Shown in pieces: positions 35,190-44,572 of a stretch of DNA of 64,000 bases. This DNA is from Phyllobacterium sp. 628 (lineage in GTDB: Bacteria > Pseudomonadota > Alphaproteobacteria > Rhizobiales > Rhizobiaceae). Every line of letters begins with the position of its first letter. Position 1 is the stretch's first letter. Under the pieces are notes generated by a model, which made no database searches, had not been told where the DNA came from, and saw nothing but the letters and a program-made list of their open reading frames with translations. The translations under genes and the position numbers were made by a program. The stretch covers positions 372,001-436,000 of the forward strand of contig NZ_CP050303.1 of assembly GCF_014189505.1 (NCBI RefSeq), in the 5' to 3' direction.

Positions 35190-36455
35190 ATGAGCTTCTT
35201 CCGAAAGACGATTGCGGCTGCCGCAATCGCCACCACGTTCTGCGCACCTGCATTGGCAGAAACAACGCTGAACGTGCATTACCCCATGCCGGGTTTCTTC
35301 AAGGATGTGATGGACACGATCTCCAAGAAATTCATGGAGGAAAATCCTGATATCAAGATCAGTTTCGTTAGCCCGTCGGCCACTTACGAAGAAGGTATCC
35401 AGACGATCCTTCGTCAGGCCGGAACGTCCGAAATGCCCGATCTAACCTTTATCGGCCTTAACCGCTTGCGCATGATTGCCGAGCGCGGCGTGAACGTCGA
35501 CATGAAGCCGTTGATCGCCAAAGAAACCGACATGGCGGCCCAAGGCTTCAGCGACAATATCCTTCGCCTCGCTCAGGTTGGCAATCAACAGGTTGGACTT
35601 GCCTTCGCCACCTCAAATCCAATCATGTATTACAACGCCGATCTCATCCGGCAAGCGGGTGGCAATCCGGATCAGCCGCCAAAAACTTGGGACGAAGTCA
35701 TTGCGCTCGGCGCAAAGGTCAAGGCGCTCGGAAACGGCAATGATGGTATCGACTTCCGCTGGCAGGGTGACGACTGGATGTTCTCGGCACTTCTGTTCGG
35801 CGCCGGTGGCACCATGCTTTCTCCTGATGAAAAGAAGGTTGCGTTCAACGGTCCCGAAGGCGTAGCCGCCTTCAATCTGGTTAGTCGCCTGGTGAAGGAA
35901 GGCGGAATGCCGGTTCTGACCAAGCAGGCAGGCGAACAAGCCTTCGTAGCCGGTAAGGTCGGTTTTACATTTCAGACTACAGGCGCTTTGCGCAACACCA
36001 TCAAGAATGTCGGCAGCAAGTTTGATCTGCGCACCGGACCATTGCCGCTTCTCAACCCCGAAAAGGGTCATCTGCCAACGGGCGGCAATGCTGTCGTCAT
36101 CCTGACCAAAGACGCGGCCAAACAGGCGGCGGCATGGAAGTTCGCAAAGTTTGCCGCCGGTCCTTACGGCGCATCTGTCGTGGTTCCGGGCACGGGCTAT
36201 GTGCCGAATAATGAACTCGCAGCAAAGTCCCCGGAATATCTGGCTGACTTTTACAAACAGAACCCGCTGTTCCAGGCCGGTTTGAACCAAATGAACCGGA
36301 TGATACCCTGGTATGCATTTCCCGGATCGAACGGTGTGAAGGTTACCCAGACGATTGTCGATAATCTGTCACGCGTCGTGGAACAGTCGGCAACACCGGA
36401 AGAGGCGCTCAACAACGCGGCGGATGAAGTACAAAAACTGCTTCCGCGCCGTTAA
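35190..36455 (+). CDS. ABC importer substrate-binding protein, UgpB-like family
   Basis: The 421-aa periplasmic protein has a signal peptide (residues about 1-22, ending ALAE). The extracellular solute-binding family 1 fold shows FMEENPDIKI, MPDLTFIG and PKTWDEV. A CCAGGAGATAAC ribosome binding site precedes it. It is the last gene of the five-gene operon, ending at a hairpin. The ligand is unknown; together with the phosphoesterase, a glycerophosphodiester-like or phosphorylated sugar compound is the favoured guess. Confidence 0.88.
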   Translation: MSFFRKTIAAAAIATTFCAPALAETTLNVHYPMPGFFKDVMDTISKKFMEENPDIKISFVSPSATYEEGIQTILRQAGTSEMPDLTFIGLNRLRMIAERGVNVDMKPLIAKETDMAAQGFSDNILRLAQVGNQQVGLAFATSNPIMYYNADLIRQAGGNPDQPPKTWDEVIALGAKVKALGNGNDGIDFRWQGDDWMFSALLFGAGGTMLSPDEKKVAFNGPEGVAAFNLVSRLVKEGGMPVLTKQAGEQAFVAGKVGFTFQTTGALRNTIKNVGSKFDLRTGPLPLLNPEKGHLPTGGNAVVILTKDAAKQAAAWKFAKFAAGPYGASVVVPGTGYVPNNELAAKSPEYLADFYKQNPLFQAGLNQMNRMIPWYAFPGSNGVKVTQTIVDNLSRVVEQSATPEEALNNAADEVQKLLPRR

Positions 36456-36466
36456 ACGCGAACCCA

Positions 36467-36501
36467 ATCAGCCGCCGCACAACCAATGTGGGGCGGCTGA
36501 T
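36467..36501. terminator. bidirectional hairpin between convergent genes
   Basis: ATCAGCCGCC (36467-36476) pairs perfectly with GGCGGCTGAT (36492-36501). It lies between the importer operon (plus) and the antiporter (minus), whose stop codon touches the right arm. Confidence 0.7.
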
Positions 36502-38246
36502 CAGGACGATTGATCCCGCGACCGGCGCAGGACGTTCATTTCCGTCCGCTCGCGCGCCATGTTGCTGACCGCAGTCCGCAAGGCGGGATGACGCGACATG
36601 AACACATTGAAATCCCGGCGTTCGAGCACCAGAAACTCGCAAAAATCGATGGCAATGACATCCGCCGTGCGGCGTCCACCCGTCAACAACGCCATCTCAC
36701 CGAAAAAAGCTCCCGCTTCGAGACGAACGTTTTCGTCTTCCAATTCGACTTCCACTACACCCGAAGCGATGAAGTACATCCCGTCCCCACGATCGCCCAC
36801 ACGGACAACGCGTTCACCTGGCGACGCGGATTTCGGCCGGAACAACAATAGAAGTTCTTCCTGCGAATGTTCGTCGACCTGTGCGAACAACGGGAAGGTA
36901 TCGATCAATTGCTGCATCTTAAGCTGATGTTGCCTGTTGCGCTCATCATTGATCGCCCGGATATCACCAAGCTCCCGCACCAGCACATCATGTCTCCGCC
37001 TGCCATAACCGGTCGCAAATGACGGCCATTTATAGTGAAGCCCTTTTTCCAAGGCTTCCGCAGCCATGAAGACAAGCGGGTTAAGGGTGATCGAAAGGAT
37101 AGCGCCAGCCAAGATGATGTCCTGCCCCTCCTTTGGCAGAAGGCCAAGCGAAACACCAAGTCCTGCCAGAATAAAGGAAAATTCGCCAATCTGCGCCAAA
37201 CTCGCCGCCACGCTCAGGCTCATCCCCACCGGAAACCGCAATACGAGAACAATCAGGGATGCGATGACCGATTTTCCAAAAATGATGAGCGCAAGAGCAG
37301 CCATCACTGCGATTGGTTCGCGCAGAAGAATGGAAGGATCAAACAGCATTCCGACCGAAATAAAGAACAGCACCGAGAACGCATTCTGCAGTGGCAAGGA
37401 GTCAGCCGCAGCACGATGACTGAGATTTGACTCACTCATGACGACACCGGCAAAAAAGGCACCGAGCGCAAAAGATACTCCAAAAAACTCCGTGGCGCCA
37501 AAGGCAATACCCAGGGCAATCGCAAGAACAGAGAGGGTGAAAAGTTCTGGCGAACCTGTACGCGCCACCAGCGTGAGAAGCCAGGGAACCACTTTCGGTC
37601 CGAGAAAAATTGCCATGACGGCAAATGCCGCGACCTTGAGCAATGTCATGGCAATCGTAAGCGCGATGGGCATACCACCTGCCGCTGCGCCAATCGCAGT
37701 GCCTGCGGCCGGATGTGCGCCCAAAATCTCGGCCAATGCCGGTAGCAGCACGAGTGCCAGCACCATGGCAAGATCTTCAACAATGAGCCAACCCACAGCC
37801 ACACGGCCGTTGGCCGAATTTACCTGATTACGCTCCTCAAGCGCCTTCAGCAGAACCACGGTGCTGGCGACAGAAAGGCTGAGGCCAAAGACGAGACCGG
37901 CCCCAATCCCCCATCCCCATAGCGAAGCAAGGCCCACGCCTAGCAACGTGGCCAGAACAATCTGGACAATAGCACCAGGAATGGCAATGCCGCGCACGGC
38001 CAGGAGCTCAGACGCGGAGAAGTGCAGCCCGACACCGAACATCAGAAGGATAACACCCATTTCCGCAAGCTGACCGGCAAGTGCAGCATCGGCGATAAAG
38101 CCGGGTGTAATGGGCCCGATAAGGATACCCGCAACGAGATATCCGACCAATGGCGGCAGGCGCAACCGGTCAGCCAGATAACCGAACACGGCTGCGAATA
38201 CAAAACTGACCGCGACTGTCGCAATTAATGAAACTTCGTGATGCAC
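36501..38246 (-). CDS. CPA2-type cation/proton antiporter with a cyclic-nucleotide-binding domain
   Basis: The 581-aa protein has twelve or so helices (to about residue 395), starting LIATVAVSFVFAAVFGYLADRLRLPPLVGYLVAGILIGP in part, which is the KefB/YbaL (CPA2) pattern. Where KefB and YbaL carry a TrkA-N (RCK) domain, this protein has a Crp-type cNMP-binding domain (about 450-560). The phosphate-binding cassette FFGEMALLTGGRRTA keeps the Glu and Arg needed to bind cyclic nucleotide. It should exchange K+ or Na+ for protons at the inner membrane, with gating by cAMP or cGMP inferred. It is monocistronic. Confidence 0.88.
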   Translation of the reverse strand: MHHEVSLIATVAVSFVFAAVFGYLADRLRLPPLVGYLVAGILIGPITPGFIADAALAGQLAEMGVILLMFGVGLHFSASELLAVRGIAIPGAIVQIVLATLLGVGLASLWGWGIGAGLVFGLSLSVASTVVLLKALEERNQVNSANGRVAVGWLIVEDLAMVLALVLLPALAEILGAHPAAGTAIGAAAGGMPIALTIAMTLLKVAAFAVMAIFLGPKVVPWLLTLVARTGSPELFTLSVLAIALGIAFGATEFFGVSFALGAFFAGVVMSESNLSHRAAADSLPLQNAFSVLFFISVGMLFDPSILLREPIAVMAALALIIFGKSVIASLIVLVLRFPVGMSLSVAASLAQIGEFSFILAGLGVSLGLLPKEGQDIILAGAILSITLNPLVFMAAEALEKGLHYKWPSFATGYGRRRHDVLVRELGDIRAINDERNRQHQLKMQQLIDTFPLFAQVDEHSQEELLLLFRPKSASPGERVVRVGDRGDGMYFIASGVVEVELEDENVRLEAGAFFGEMALLTGGRRTADVIAIDFCEFLVLERRDFNVFMSRHPALRTAVSNMARERTEMNVLRRSRDQSS

Positions 38247-38449
38247 GTCCGCCCTTTATTTCTGACTCTGCTGCCCCCTCGCGTCAGTATCCACTGCGCG
38301 TTTGAATTCAACCCTTACAAGTTCATCTGCAACGAACATAGTCTTATCTTTGGTTGCAATCGACCATATCGCATCAGGTCTGTGAGGATCGAGCGATCAC
38401 TGCGATCCATGCCCGAAGCAGTCAAATCATCGCCGCCATGCTTATAAAT

Positions 38450-38471
38450 TGAGCAAAATGCAATTTGCTTA
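38450..38471. promoter_or_regulatory. 22-bp near-palindrome upstream of the FadR-type regulator
   Basis: The half-site TGAGCAAAATG is followed by CAATTTGCTTA. The two halves match as reverse complements at 9 of 11 positions (core AGCAAA/TTTGCT). It lies 28-76 bp before the regulator start, a good place for autoregulation. FadR/GntR operators are usually shorter (GT-N-AC cores), so this is only a candidate. Confidence 0.4.
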
Positions 38472-38498
38472 AAATACAACCTTGACGCGCGTCGAAAA

Positions 38499-39278
38499 AT
38501 GCCGTCGATTGAACCAATATCGCAATTGGTTCGGACCATTACTCCTATGGCAAACAATCAATCCCAGGAAAACTCGAACTACGCGCTTGACCGGCTGCGT
38601 ATTCTCTTGGCCTCTGAAGAGTTCGAGAAAGACGGGAAGCTGCCGACTGAGCGCGCTCTGTCGGAAGCATTTGGCGTCAGCCGCCGCTCGGTCCGCCGTG
38701 CACTGGAAGTGCTTGAAGCTGAAGGACAGGTTTGGCGGCGGCAGGGTGCTGGCACATTTGCCGGACGCCAGCCGGATGGTTGGGGCGACCACGTCGGTAC
38801 CATCATTGCGGGTACAAACTTTATGGAAATCATGGAGGTTCGCTTAAGAATTGAACCTCAATTGGCACAGCTGGCGGCGATGCGCGCCAAGGCTTCCGAA
38901 ATTGCCCGCATGCGGGAACTGGCGGAGAAATCGCGTGAAAGCCAGGATGCGGATTCGCATGAACTCTGGGATGGAGCATTGCACCGGCAGATTGCCCAGA
39001 GTGCGGGGAACCAATTTTTTCTGACCATCTTTGATGTCATAAACAGAATACGTCAGGACGAAGCCTGGCAGATTATCCGTGAACGCGCACGCAGCGGCAA
39101 TAATTCAGGATCAAAATCCCACGCCTACCATCTGGCAATTATTGACGCCATAGAAGCGCGCGATCCCCAAAAGGCAGGCGAAGCGATGCGTCAGCATTTG
39201 CTGATACTGCAGGAATGGCTCATCCGCCTGACATCAATGGACACGGTCGAAGCGGGGTTCCTCAGCGAAGCATCCTGA
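38499..39278 (+). CDS. FadR-subfamily GntR transcriptional regulator
   Basis: An N-terminal winged helix (LPTERALSEAFGVSRRSVRRALEVLEAEG) is followed by an FCD ligand domain. The domain has the metal-binding histidine pattern (D.A.H...A..AGN near residue 155-170, and H..I..AI..RD). The start is either 38499 (259 aa) or 38547 (MANNQSQ, 243 aa); neither has a strong ribosome binding site. It lies just before the peptide/glutathione-type ABC operon, which it probably controls. The ligand is likely a small organic acid or amino-acid-like molecule by family. Confidence 0.85.
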   Translation: MPSIEPISQLVRTITPMANNQSQENSNYALDRLRILLASEEFEKDGKLPTERALSEAFGVSRRSVRRALEVLEAEGQVWRRQGAGTFAGRQPDGWGDHVGTIIAGTNFMEIMEVRLRIEPQLAQLAAMRAKASEIARMRELAEKSRESQDADSHELWDGALHRQIAQSAGNQFFLTIFDVINRIRQDEAWQIIRERARSGNNSGSKSHAYHLAIIDAIEARDPQKAGEAMRQHLLILQEWLIRLTSMDTVEAGFLSEAS

Positions 39279-39373
39279 AGCAACCATCACGACAAGGACC
39301 GGGAAACAACCGGCCATCACAATAGGGAACAATCGAGCATATTTATCCGCTCTCAAATGAGGAGAATAATTGA

Positions 39374-40879
39374 ATGAAGAAGGTACAACTTCTGGCGACC
39401 CTACTTGCCAGCGTCCTGCTGACTATCCCCGTATCCGCAGCTGAATTGCGCATTGGTTTGCAGGATGACGCAGACGTCCTCGACCCTGCACAGTCACGAA
39501 CCTTTGTCGGGCGTATCGTTTATACCTCGCTCTGCGACAAACTCGTTGACGTCAATCCGTCGCTGGAGATCGTGCCGCAATTGGCCACGGACTGGAAATG
39601 GTCAGATGACGGCTCTGAACTGACGATGAACCTGCGCCAAAATGTCGTTTTTCATGATGAAACGCCATTCAACGCAGCAGCTGTTGTTGCCAATATCCAA
39701 CGCTCGCAGACACTGCCCGAGTCACGCCGGAAAAGCGAACTTGCCTCGGTGGCAAAAGTCGAAGCCACCAGCGATTACCAGGTGAAATTTACGCTGAAAG
39801 CGCCTGATTCATCCTTGCTGGCACAGCTCACCGACCGGGCAGGCATGATGGTTTCGCCCAAAGCAGCGGCAGAACTCGGCGCGAATTTCGGCAACAAGCC
39901 GGTGTGTTCAGGACCGTTCAAGTTCGTTGAACGCGTTCAGCAGGATCGGATCGTTCTGGAAAAATTCCCGCATTACTGGAACGCCGCAAACATATTCATC
40001 GATAAGGTAACCTTCCTGCCCATTCCGGATTCCACCGTGCGCCTCGCCAACCTGCAAGCCGGTGATCTGGACATGTTGGAGCGGCTCGCGGCGACCGACG
40101 CTGCCGCAGTGAAGAACGACGCCAAACTGACCTATGCCGATGCAATCGGCGTGGGTTACATGGCGCTTTACACGAACATCGCCAACGGTCCGCGTGCCGA
40201 CAACCCGTTCGGCAAGGACAAGAGACTGCGCCAGGCTTTCTCCCTGGCTATCGACCGTGATGCCGTCAATCAGGTCGTCTATGAAGGAACTTCCGTAGCC
40301 GGCAATCAGCCGTTTCCACCAAACAGCCCATGGTTTGATAAGGATATTCCGGTACCCGCCCGCGATATCGACAAAGCCAAAGCTCTGATGAAAGAAGCCG
40401 GCCACGAGACATTGGATATCGACCTTCAGATAGCCAACAATCCGGTGCAAATGCAGATGATGCAGATCATCCAGTCGATGGTTGCGGAAGCAGGATTCAA
40501 CGTCAAGCTGAAGACAACCGAATTCGCCACGCTGCTGTCTGAGCAGACTGCTGGCAACTATCAGTTGGGCCGCTCCGATTGGTCCGGGCGTGTCGATCCC
40601 GATGGCAATCTGCATCAGTTCGTAACCTGCAAGGGCGGTATCAACGACACCAAATATTGTAATCCGGAAGTGGATACTCTGCTCAATGATGCACGGAAAT
40701 CCACGGATAATGCGGTGCGGAAGCAGAAATACGATGCCGCAGCGCAGATCCTCAATGATGATTTGCCCATCATCTATCTCGGCCATCAGGCATGGATATG
40801 GGCGCTCAAGAAGAATGTAACCGGCTTTATTCCCTCACCCGATGGGATGATCCGTCTGCAAGGTGTCAAGAAAAGCTAA
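39374..40879 (+). CDS. peptide/glutathione-type ABC substrate-binding protein (GsiB-like)
   Basis: The 501-aa periplasmic binding protein of family 5 has a signal peptide (1-22, ending VSA-AE). It shows typical segments LRQNVVFHDETPFNAAAVVANIQRS (in part), RDAVNQVV and YDAAAQILNDDLPIIYL. GAGGAG precedes the ATG. It leads an operon with two permeases, a gamma-glutamyltransferase and a double ATPase, an order close to E. coli gsi. Glutathione or gamma-glutamyl peptides are the inferred ligands. Confidence 0.85.
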   Translation: MKKVQLLATLLASVLLTIPVSAAELRIGLQDDADVLDPAQSRTFVGRIVYTSLCDKLVDVNPSLEIVPQLATDWKWSDDGSELTMNLRQNVVFHDETPFNAAAVVANIQRSQTLPESRRKSELASVAKVEATSDYQVKFTLKAPDSSLLAQLTDRAGMMVSPKAAAELGANFGNKPVCSGPFKFVERVQQDRIVLEKFPHYWNAANIFIDKVTFLPIPDSTVRLANLQAGDLDMLERLAATDAAAVKNDAKLTYADAIGVGYMALYTNIANGPRADNPFGKDKRLRQAFSLAIDRDAVNQVVYEGTSVAGNQPFPPNSPWFDKDIPVPARDIDKAKALMKEAGHETLDIDLQIANNPVQMQMMQIIQSMVAEAGFNVKLKTTEFATLLSEQTAGNYQLGRSDWSGRVDPDGNLHQFVTCKGGINDTKYCNPEVDTLLNDARKSTDNAVRKQKYDAAAQILNDDLPIIYLGHQAWIWALKKNVTGFIPSPDGMIRLQGVKKS

Positions 40880-40947
40880 TCAAACAGCCCCGGCGAAGGT
40901 GCATAACTGCACTTTCGCTGACGGGTTGCACGTCAGGATTGCAAACG

Positions 40948-41895
40948 ATGTACACCTATATTGGAAAACGGCTGTTGCTGGCCATACCGACGTTGATCAT
41001 CATATCGATCTTTGCGTTTTCCCTGCAAAAGCTTTTGCCGGGTGACCCCATACTCGCAATGGCCGGAGAAGAGCGGGATCCGCAGGTTCTGGAATTTCTA
41101 CGCGACAAATACCGGCTGAACGATCCAATCATCTATCAGTATTTCTACTGGGTCGGAGGCGTTCTTCGAGGCGATCTTGGCATATCCCTGCGAACCAATC
41201 AGCCTGTGCTCACGCTGATTGCGCAAAAGCTCCCGGTCACGATTCAATTGGCTGTCATGGCTATGGCGTTTGCTCTCGCCATTGGTGTGCCTATCGGCAT
41301 TCTGGCCGCAGTTAAAAAGAACACGATGGTCGATTACATCGCCAATATCGTCGCTCTCTCCGGCCTGTCAGTTCCCAACTTCTGGATGGGGATCATGCTC
41401 ATCCTGCTTGTTTCGGTTAAACTGGGCCTGCTTCCGGCATCCGGTTATGAACCCTTCTTCAGCAACCCGCTGCGTTCGCTGCAAACCATGCTCATGCCGG
41501 CCTTTGTTATCGGACTGGCACTGGCGGCAACCCTGATGCGCCACACCCGCTCGTCAATGCTGACCGTGCTGAGTGCCGACTATATCCGCACTGCCCGGGC
41601 GAAGGGCGTTTCCGAACGGGCTGTTATTCTCGAACACAGTTTTCGCAACGCGCTTCTGCCGATTATTACGCTCACAGCGCTGCTCTTCGGCGAGTTGCTG
41701 GCGGGCGCGGTTCTCACCGAGCAAATCTTCACCATTCCGGGCTTCGGTAAACTCATTGTCGATGCCGTTTTCAACCGCGACTACGCCGTTGTTCAGGGCG
41801 TGGTTCTATGCACCGGAGCAGGATTTATCCTGATGAATCTGGTTGCTGATGTGCTTTACATCCTGCTCAATCCAAGAATGAGGGCGGCGCTATGA
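40948..41895 (+). CDS. peptide-type ABC permease (GsiC/DppB-like)
   Basis: The 315-aa, six-helix permease begins MYTYIGKRLLLAIPTLIIIS, the standard DppB-type start, with GDLGISLRTNQPV and the EAA loop YIRTARAKGVSERAVILEHSFRNALLP. The ATG at 40948 has AGGA upstream. It forms the channel with the next permease. Confidence 0.9.
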   Translation: MYTYIGKRLLLAIPTLIIISIFAFSLQKLLPGDPILAMAGEERDPQVLEFLRDKYRLNDPIIYQYFYWVGGVLRGDLGISLRTNQPVLTLIAQKLPVTIQLAVMAMAFALAIGVPIGILAAVKKNTMVDYIANIVALSGLSVPNFWMGIMLILLVSVKLGLLPASGYEPFFSNPLRSLQTMLMPAFVIGLALAATLMRHTRSSMLTVLSADYIRTARAKGVSERAVILEHSFRNALLPIITLTALLFGELLAGAVLTEQIFTIPGFGKLIVDAVFNRDYAVVQGVVLCTGAGFILMNLVADVLYILLNPRMRAAL

Positions 41896-42764
41896 CGATG
41901 CAGCAAGTCATTCAGAACGCGCCACCAACACGCGCTCAAAACCGGGCATGGAAAAAACTCAAAGCCAACAAGAGCGCCCTCGTCGGTCTTGTCATTATCA
42001 CATTCTTTATTGTGCTTGCGATTATCGCGCCGTTGCTGCCGCTGGCTGATCCACTGGCGACCAACTGGTCCGCAATCCGCAAGGCACCATCCGCCGCCCA
42101 TTGGCTGGGAACCGATGATATCGGCCGCGATATCCTTTCGCGCATGATTTGGGGCGCGAGAGCCTCGCTCATGGCCGGTGTATTTTCGGTGGGTATCGCG
42201 GTGGCAATCGGCGTACCGCTTGGCCTTATCTCCGGCTATTTCGGCGGATGGATCGACATGATCATTTCGCGTATCACCGAAGCCTTTCTGGCCATGCCAT
42301 TCCTCATCACAGCCATCGCCCTTGCGGCGTTTCTCGGACCGAGCCTCGTCAACGCGATGATCGCAATCGGCTTTTCCGCCATGCCGCTGTTCGTGCGGCT
42401 TACGCGTGGTCAGGTGCTTACGGTGAAGACCGAAGATTATGTGGAAGGCGCACGGTCCGTCGGCCTCGGTCACTACCGGATCATCACCCGTTACATCTTG
42501 CCAAACGTTTTCTCGCCGCTGCTGGTACAGGCCAGCCTGACAATTGCTACGGCGATCATTGCCGAAGCCAGCCTGTCGTTTCTAGGTCTGGGTCAACAAC
42601 CGCCTTCTCCAAGTTGGGGCTCGATGCTCAACGTGGCCAAAAACTTCCTGTCGCAGGCACCTTGGATGGCCATGTGGCCGGGTGCTGCAATCTTTCTGGT
42701 CGTAATCGGTTTCAATCTGCTCGGCGATGGTTTGCGTGACGCCCTCGATCCGCGCGAAGCATGA
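41892..42764 (+). CDS. peptide-type ABC permease (GsiD/DppC-like)
   Basis: The 290-aa permease has the DppC marks LGTDDIGRDILSRMIWGAR, the EAA loop YVEGARSVGLGHYRIITRYILPN and the tail GDGLRDALDPRE. The start overlaps the previous stop (ATGA). It is the second channel subunit. Confidence 0.92.
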   Translation: MTMQQVIQNAPPTRAQNRAWKKLKANKSALVGLVIITFFIVLAIIAPLLPLADPLATNWSAIRKAPSAAHWLGTDDIGRDILSRMIWGARASLMAGVFSVGIAVAIGVPLGLISGYFGGWIDMIISRITEAFLAMPFLITAIALAAFLGPSLVNAMIAIGFSAMPLFVRLTRGQVLTVKTEDYVEGARSVGLGHYRIITRYILPNVFSPLLVQASLTIATAIIAEASLSFLGLGQQPPSPSWGSMLNVAKNFLSQAPWMAMWPGAAIFLVVIGFNLLGDGLRDALDPREA

Positions 42765-42783
42765 CATTCAAAAGGATATAGCA

Positions 42784-44565
42784 ATGACTGCCTTCACAAC
42801 CCGCCCGGAAATTCTTGGAACATTTGGTGTTGTCACCTCAACCCATTGGATCGCCACAGCAGTGGGCATGAGCATCCTGGAAAAAGGCGGCAATGCCTTC
42901 GACGCCGCTGTGGCAACCGGCATGGTCCTCCAAGTGGTGGAACCACATCTGAATGGCGCAGGCGGCGACATGCCCGCTATCATCTATTCAAAGAAGAACG
43001 ACAAGGTAGAGGTCATCTGTGCGCAGGGACCGGCACCCGCAGGTGCAACCATCGATCATTACAAACGCGAAGGACTTGATCTCATTCCCGGTGACGGGCT
43101 GCTCGCGACAGTGATACCCGGTGCCTTCGATGGCTGGATGCTGATGCTGCGCGACTATGGCACGCTGTCTGTCCGCGATATTCTGGAGCCGGCCATCTAC
43201 TACGCTGAGAATGGTCATCCCATGTTGCCGCGCGTAGCTGCGACAATCAGCGGGCTCGGCGAATTCTTCCGCAAGGAATGGCCTACATCGTTTGAGACGT
43301 GGCTGCCCGGAGGGATAGCACCAGCACCGCACAGCAATTTCAAAAATCCTGTATTGGCAGAAACGTGGAAAAAGATCGTCGCGCAATCTGAAAGCAAGAA
43401 GGTGCGTGAAGACCAGATCGACGCCGCGCGCGATGCCTTCTATCGCGGCTTTGTTGCTGAAGCGATTGCTAATTACGTCAAATTCGCTGAAGTCATGGAT
43501 GCCAGTGGTCAACGTCACAAGGCCGTGTTGACCGCCGATGACATGGCGAACTGGCGTGCCACAATCGAAACGCCGCAAACCTATGACTATCATGGCTGGA
43601 CCGTCGCCAAGACCGGGCCATGGGGTCAGGGTCCGGCATTGCTGCAATCGCTCGCTCTGCTGAAAGGCTTCGATATAGCGGCCATGGACCCGAATGGTGC
43701 TGAATTCATTCATACGGTCGTGGAAGCAATGAAGTTGAGCTATGCGGATCGGGAGGTCTATTACGGCGATCCCAATTTTTCCAATATTCCAATCGATCAC
43801 CTGCTTTCGGACACCTACAACCATGAGCGGCGCAAGCTTATGGGCTCGACCGCCTCGAAAACGCTTCAGCCCGGCAAAATTCCGGGTTTCGAAGCGCAGT
43901 ATGATCTGACCATGCAGATGTTAGGCGGTATGAGCAGCGGTGTTGTGTACGAGCCGACAATGTCGCACCTGTCGGAAAAGCGCGGCGACACCGTGCATAT
44001 CGATGTGATCGATCGTGAAGGAAACATGGTTTCCGTCACGCCATCCGGCGGCTGGCTGCAATCATCACCGATTATTCCGGGACTTGGCTTCTGCCTGAAT
44101 TCCCGTGCTCAGATGTTCTGGCTGCAGGAGGGATTGCCAACGTCGCTTGCCCCCGGCAAACGGCCGCGTACAACCCTCACACCCACCCTGGCGCTTTTCG
44201 AAGGCAGGCCCACCATGGCTTTCGGTACACCCGGCGGGGATCAGCAGGATCAATGGCAATTGCCGTTCTTTCTGCGGCATGTTCATCACGGGCTCAATCT
44301 TCAGGAAGCGATCGATAGCCCGCTATTTCACACCGCGCATTTCCCCAGTTCGTTCTATCCGCGTACAAGCGAACCGGGAAACATCACCGTCGAAACCAGT
44401 GTCGGCAAAGACGTGCTGGAAGCCCTGCGGCTGAAAGGTCATGACATCACTCCCGCCGATCCTTGGACAGTTGGCCGCCTGACCGCAGCCCGACGTGAAC
44501 CAAGTGGGTTTTTGCGTGCGGCTGCCACGCCCCGGCTGATGCAAGCCTATGCGATCGGACGGTAG
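42784..44565 (+). CDS. gamma-glutamyltransferase/hydrolase family (Ntn hydrolase)
   Basis: The 593-aa protein has GMVLQVVEPHLNGAGGD, typical of the large subunit. The self-cleavage site is GDT403VHIDVIDREGNMVSVT, where the threonine becomes the nucleophile of the small subunit. GKRPRTTLTPTLAL and FGTPGGDQQDQWQ complete the family pattern. No signal peptide is visible, so it is probably cytoplasmic, unlike E. coli Ggt. AAAAGGATATAGCA precedes the ATG at 42784. Within a glutathione-type importer operon, it would open the gamma-glutamyl bond after uptake. Substrate choice is inferred. Confidence 0.88.
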   Translation: MTAFTTRPEILGTFGVVTSTHWIATAVGMSILEKGGNAFDAAVATGMVLQVVEPHLNGAGGDMPAIIYSKKNDKVEVICAQGPAPAGATIDHYKREGLDLIPGDGLLATVIPGAFDGWMLMLRDYGTLSVRDILEPAIYYAENGHPMLPRVAATISGLGEFFRKEWPTSFETWLPGGIAPAPHSNFKNPVLAETWKKIVAQSESKKVREDQIDAARDAFYRGFVAEAIANYVKFAEVMDASGQRHKAVLTADDMANWRATIETPQTYDYHGWTVAKTGPWGQGPALLQSLALLKGFDIAAMDPNGAEFIHTVVEAMKLSYADREVYYGDPNFSNIPIDHLLSDTYNHERRKLMGSTASKTLQPGKIPGFEAQYDLTMQMLGGMSSGVVYEPTMSHLSEKRGDTVHIDVIDREGNMVSVTPSGGWLQSSPIIPGLGFCLNSRAQMFWLQEGLPTSLAPGKRPRTTLTPTLALFEGRPTMAFGTPGGDQQDQWQLPFFLRHVHHGLNLQEAIDSPLFHTAHFPSSFYPRTSEPGNITVETSVGKDVLEALRLKGHDITPADPWTVGRLTAARREPSGFLRAAATPRLMQAYAIGR

Positions 44566-44572
44566 CAGAACA

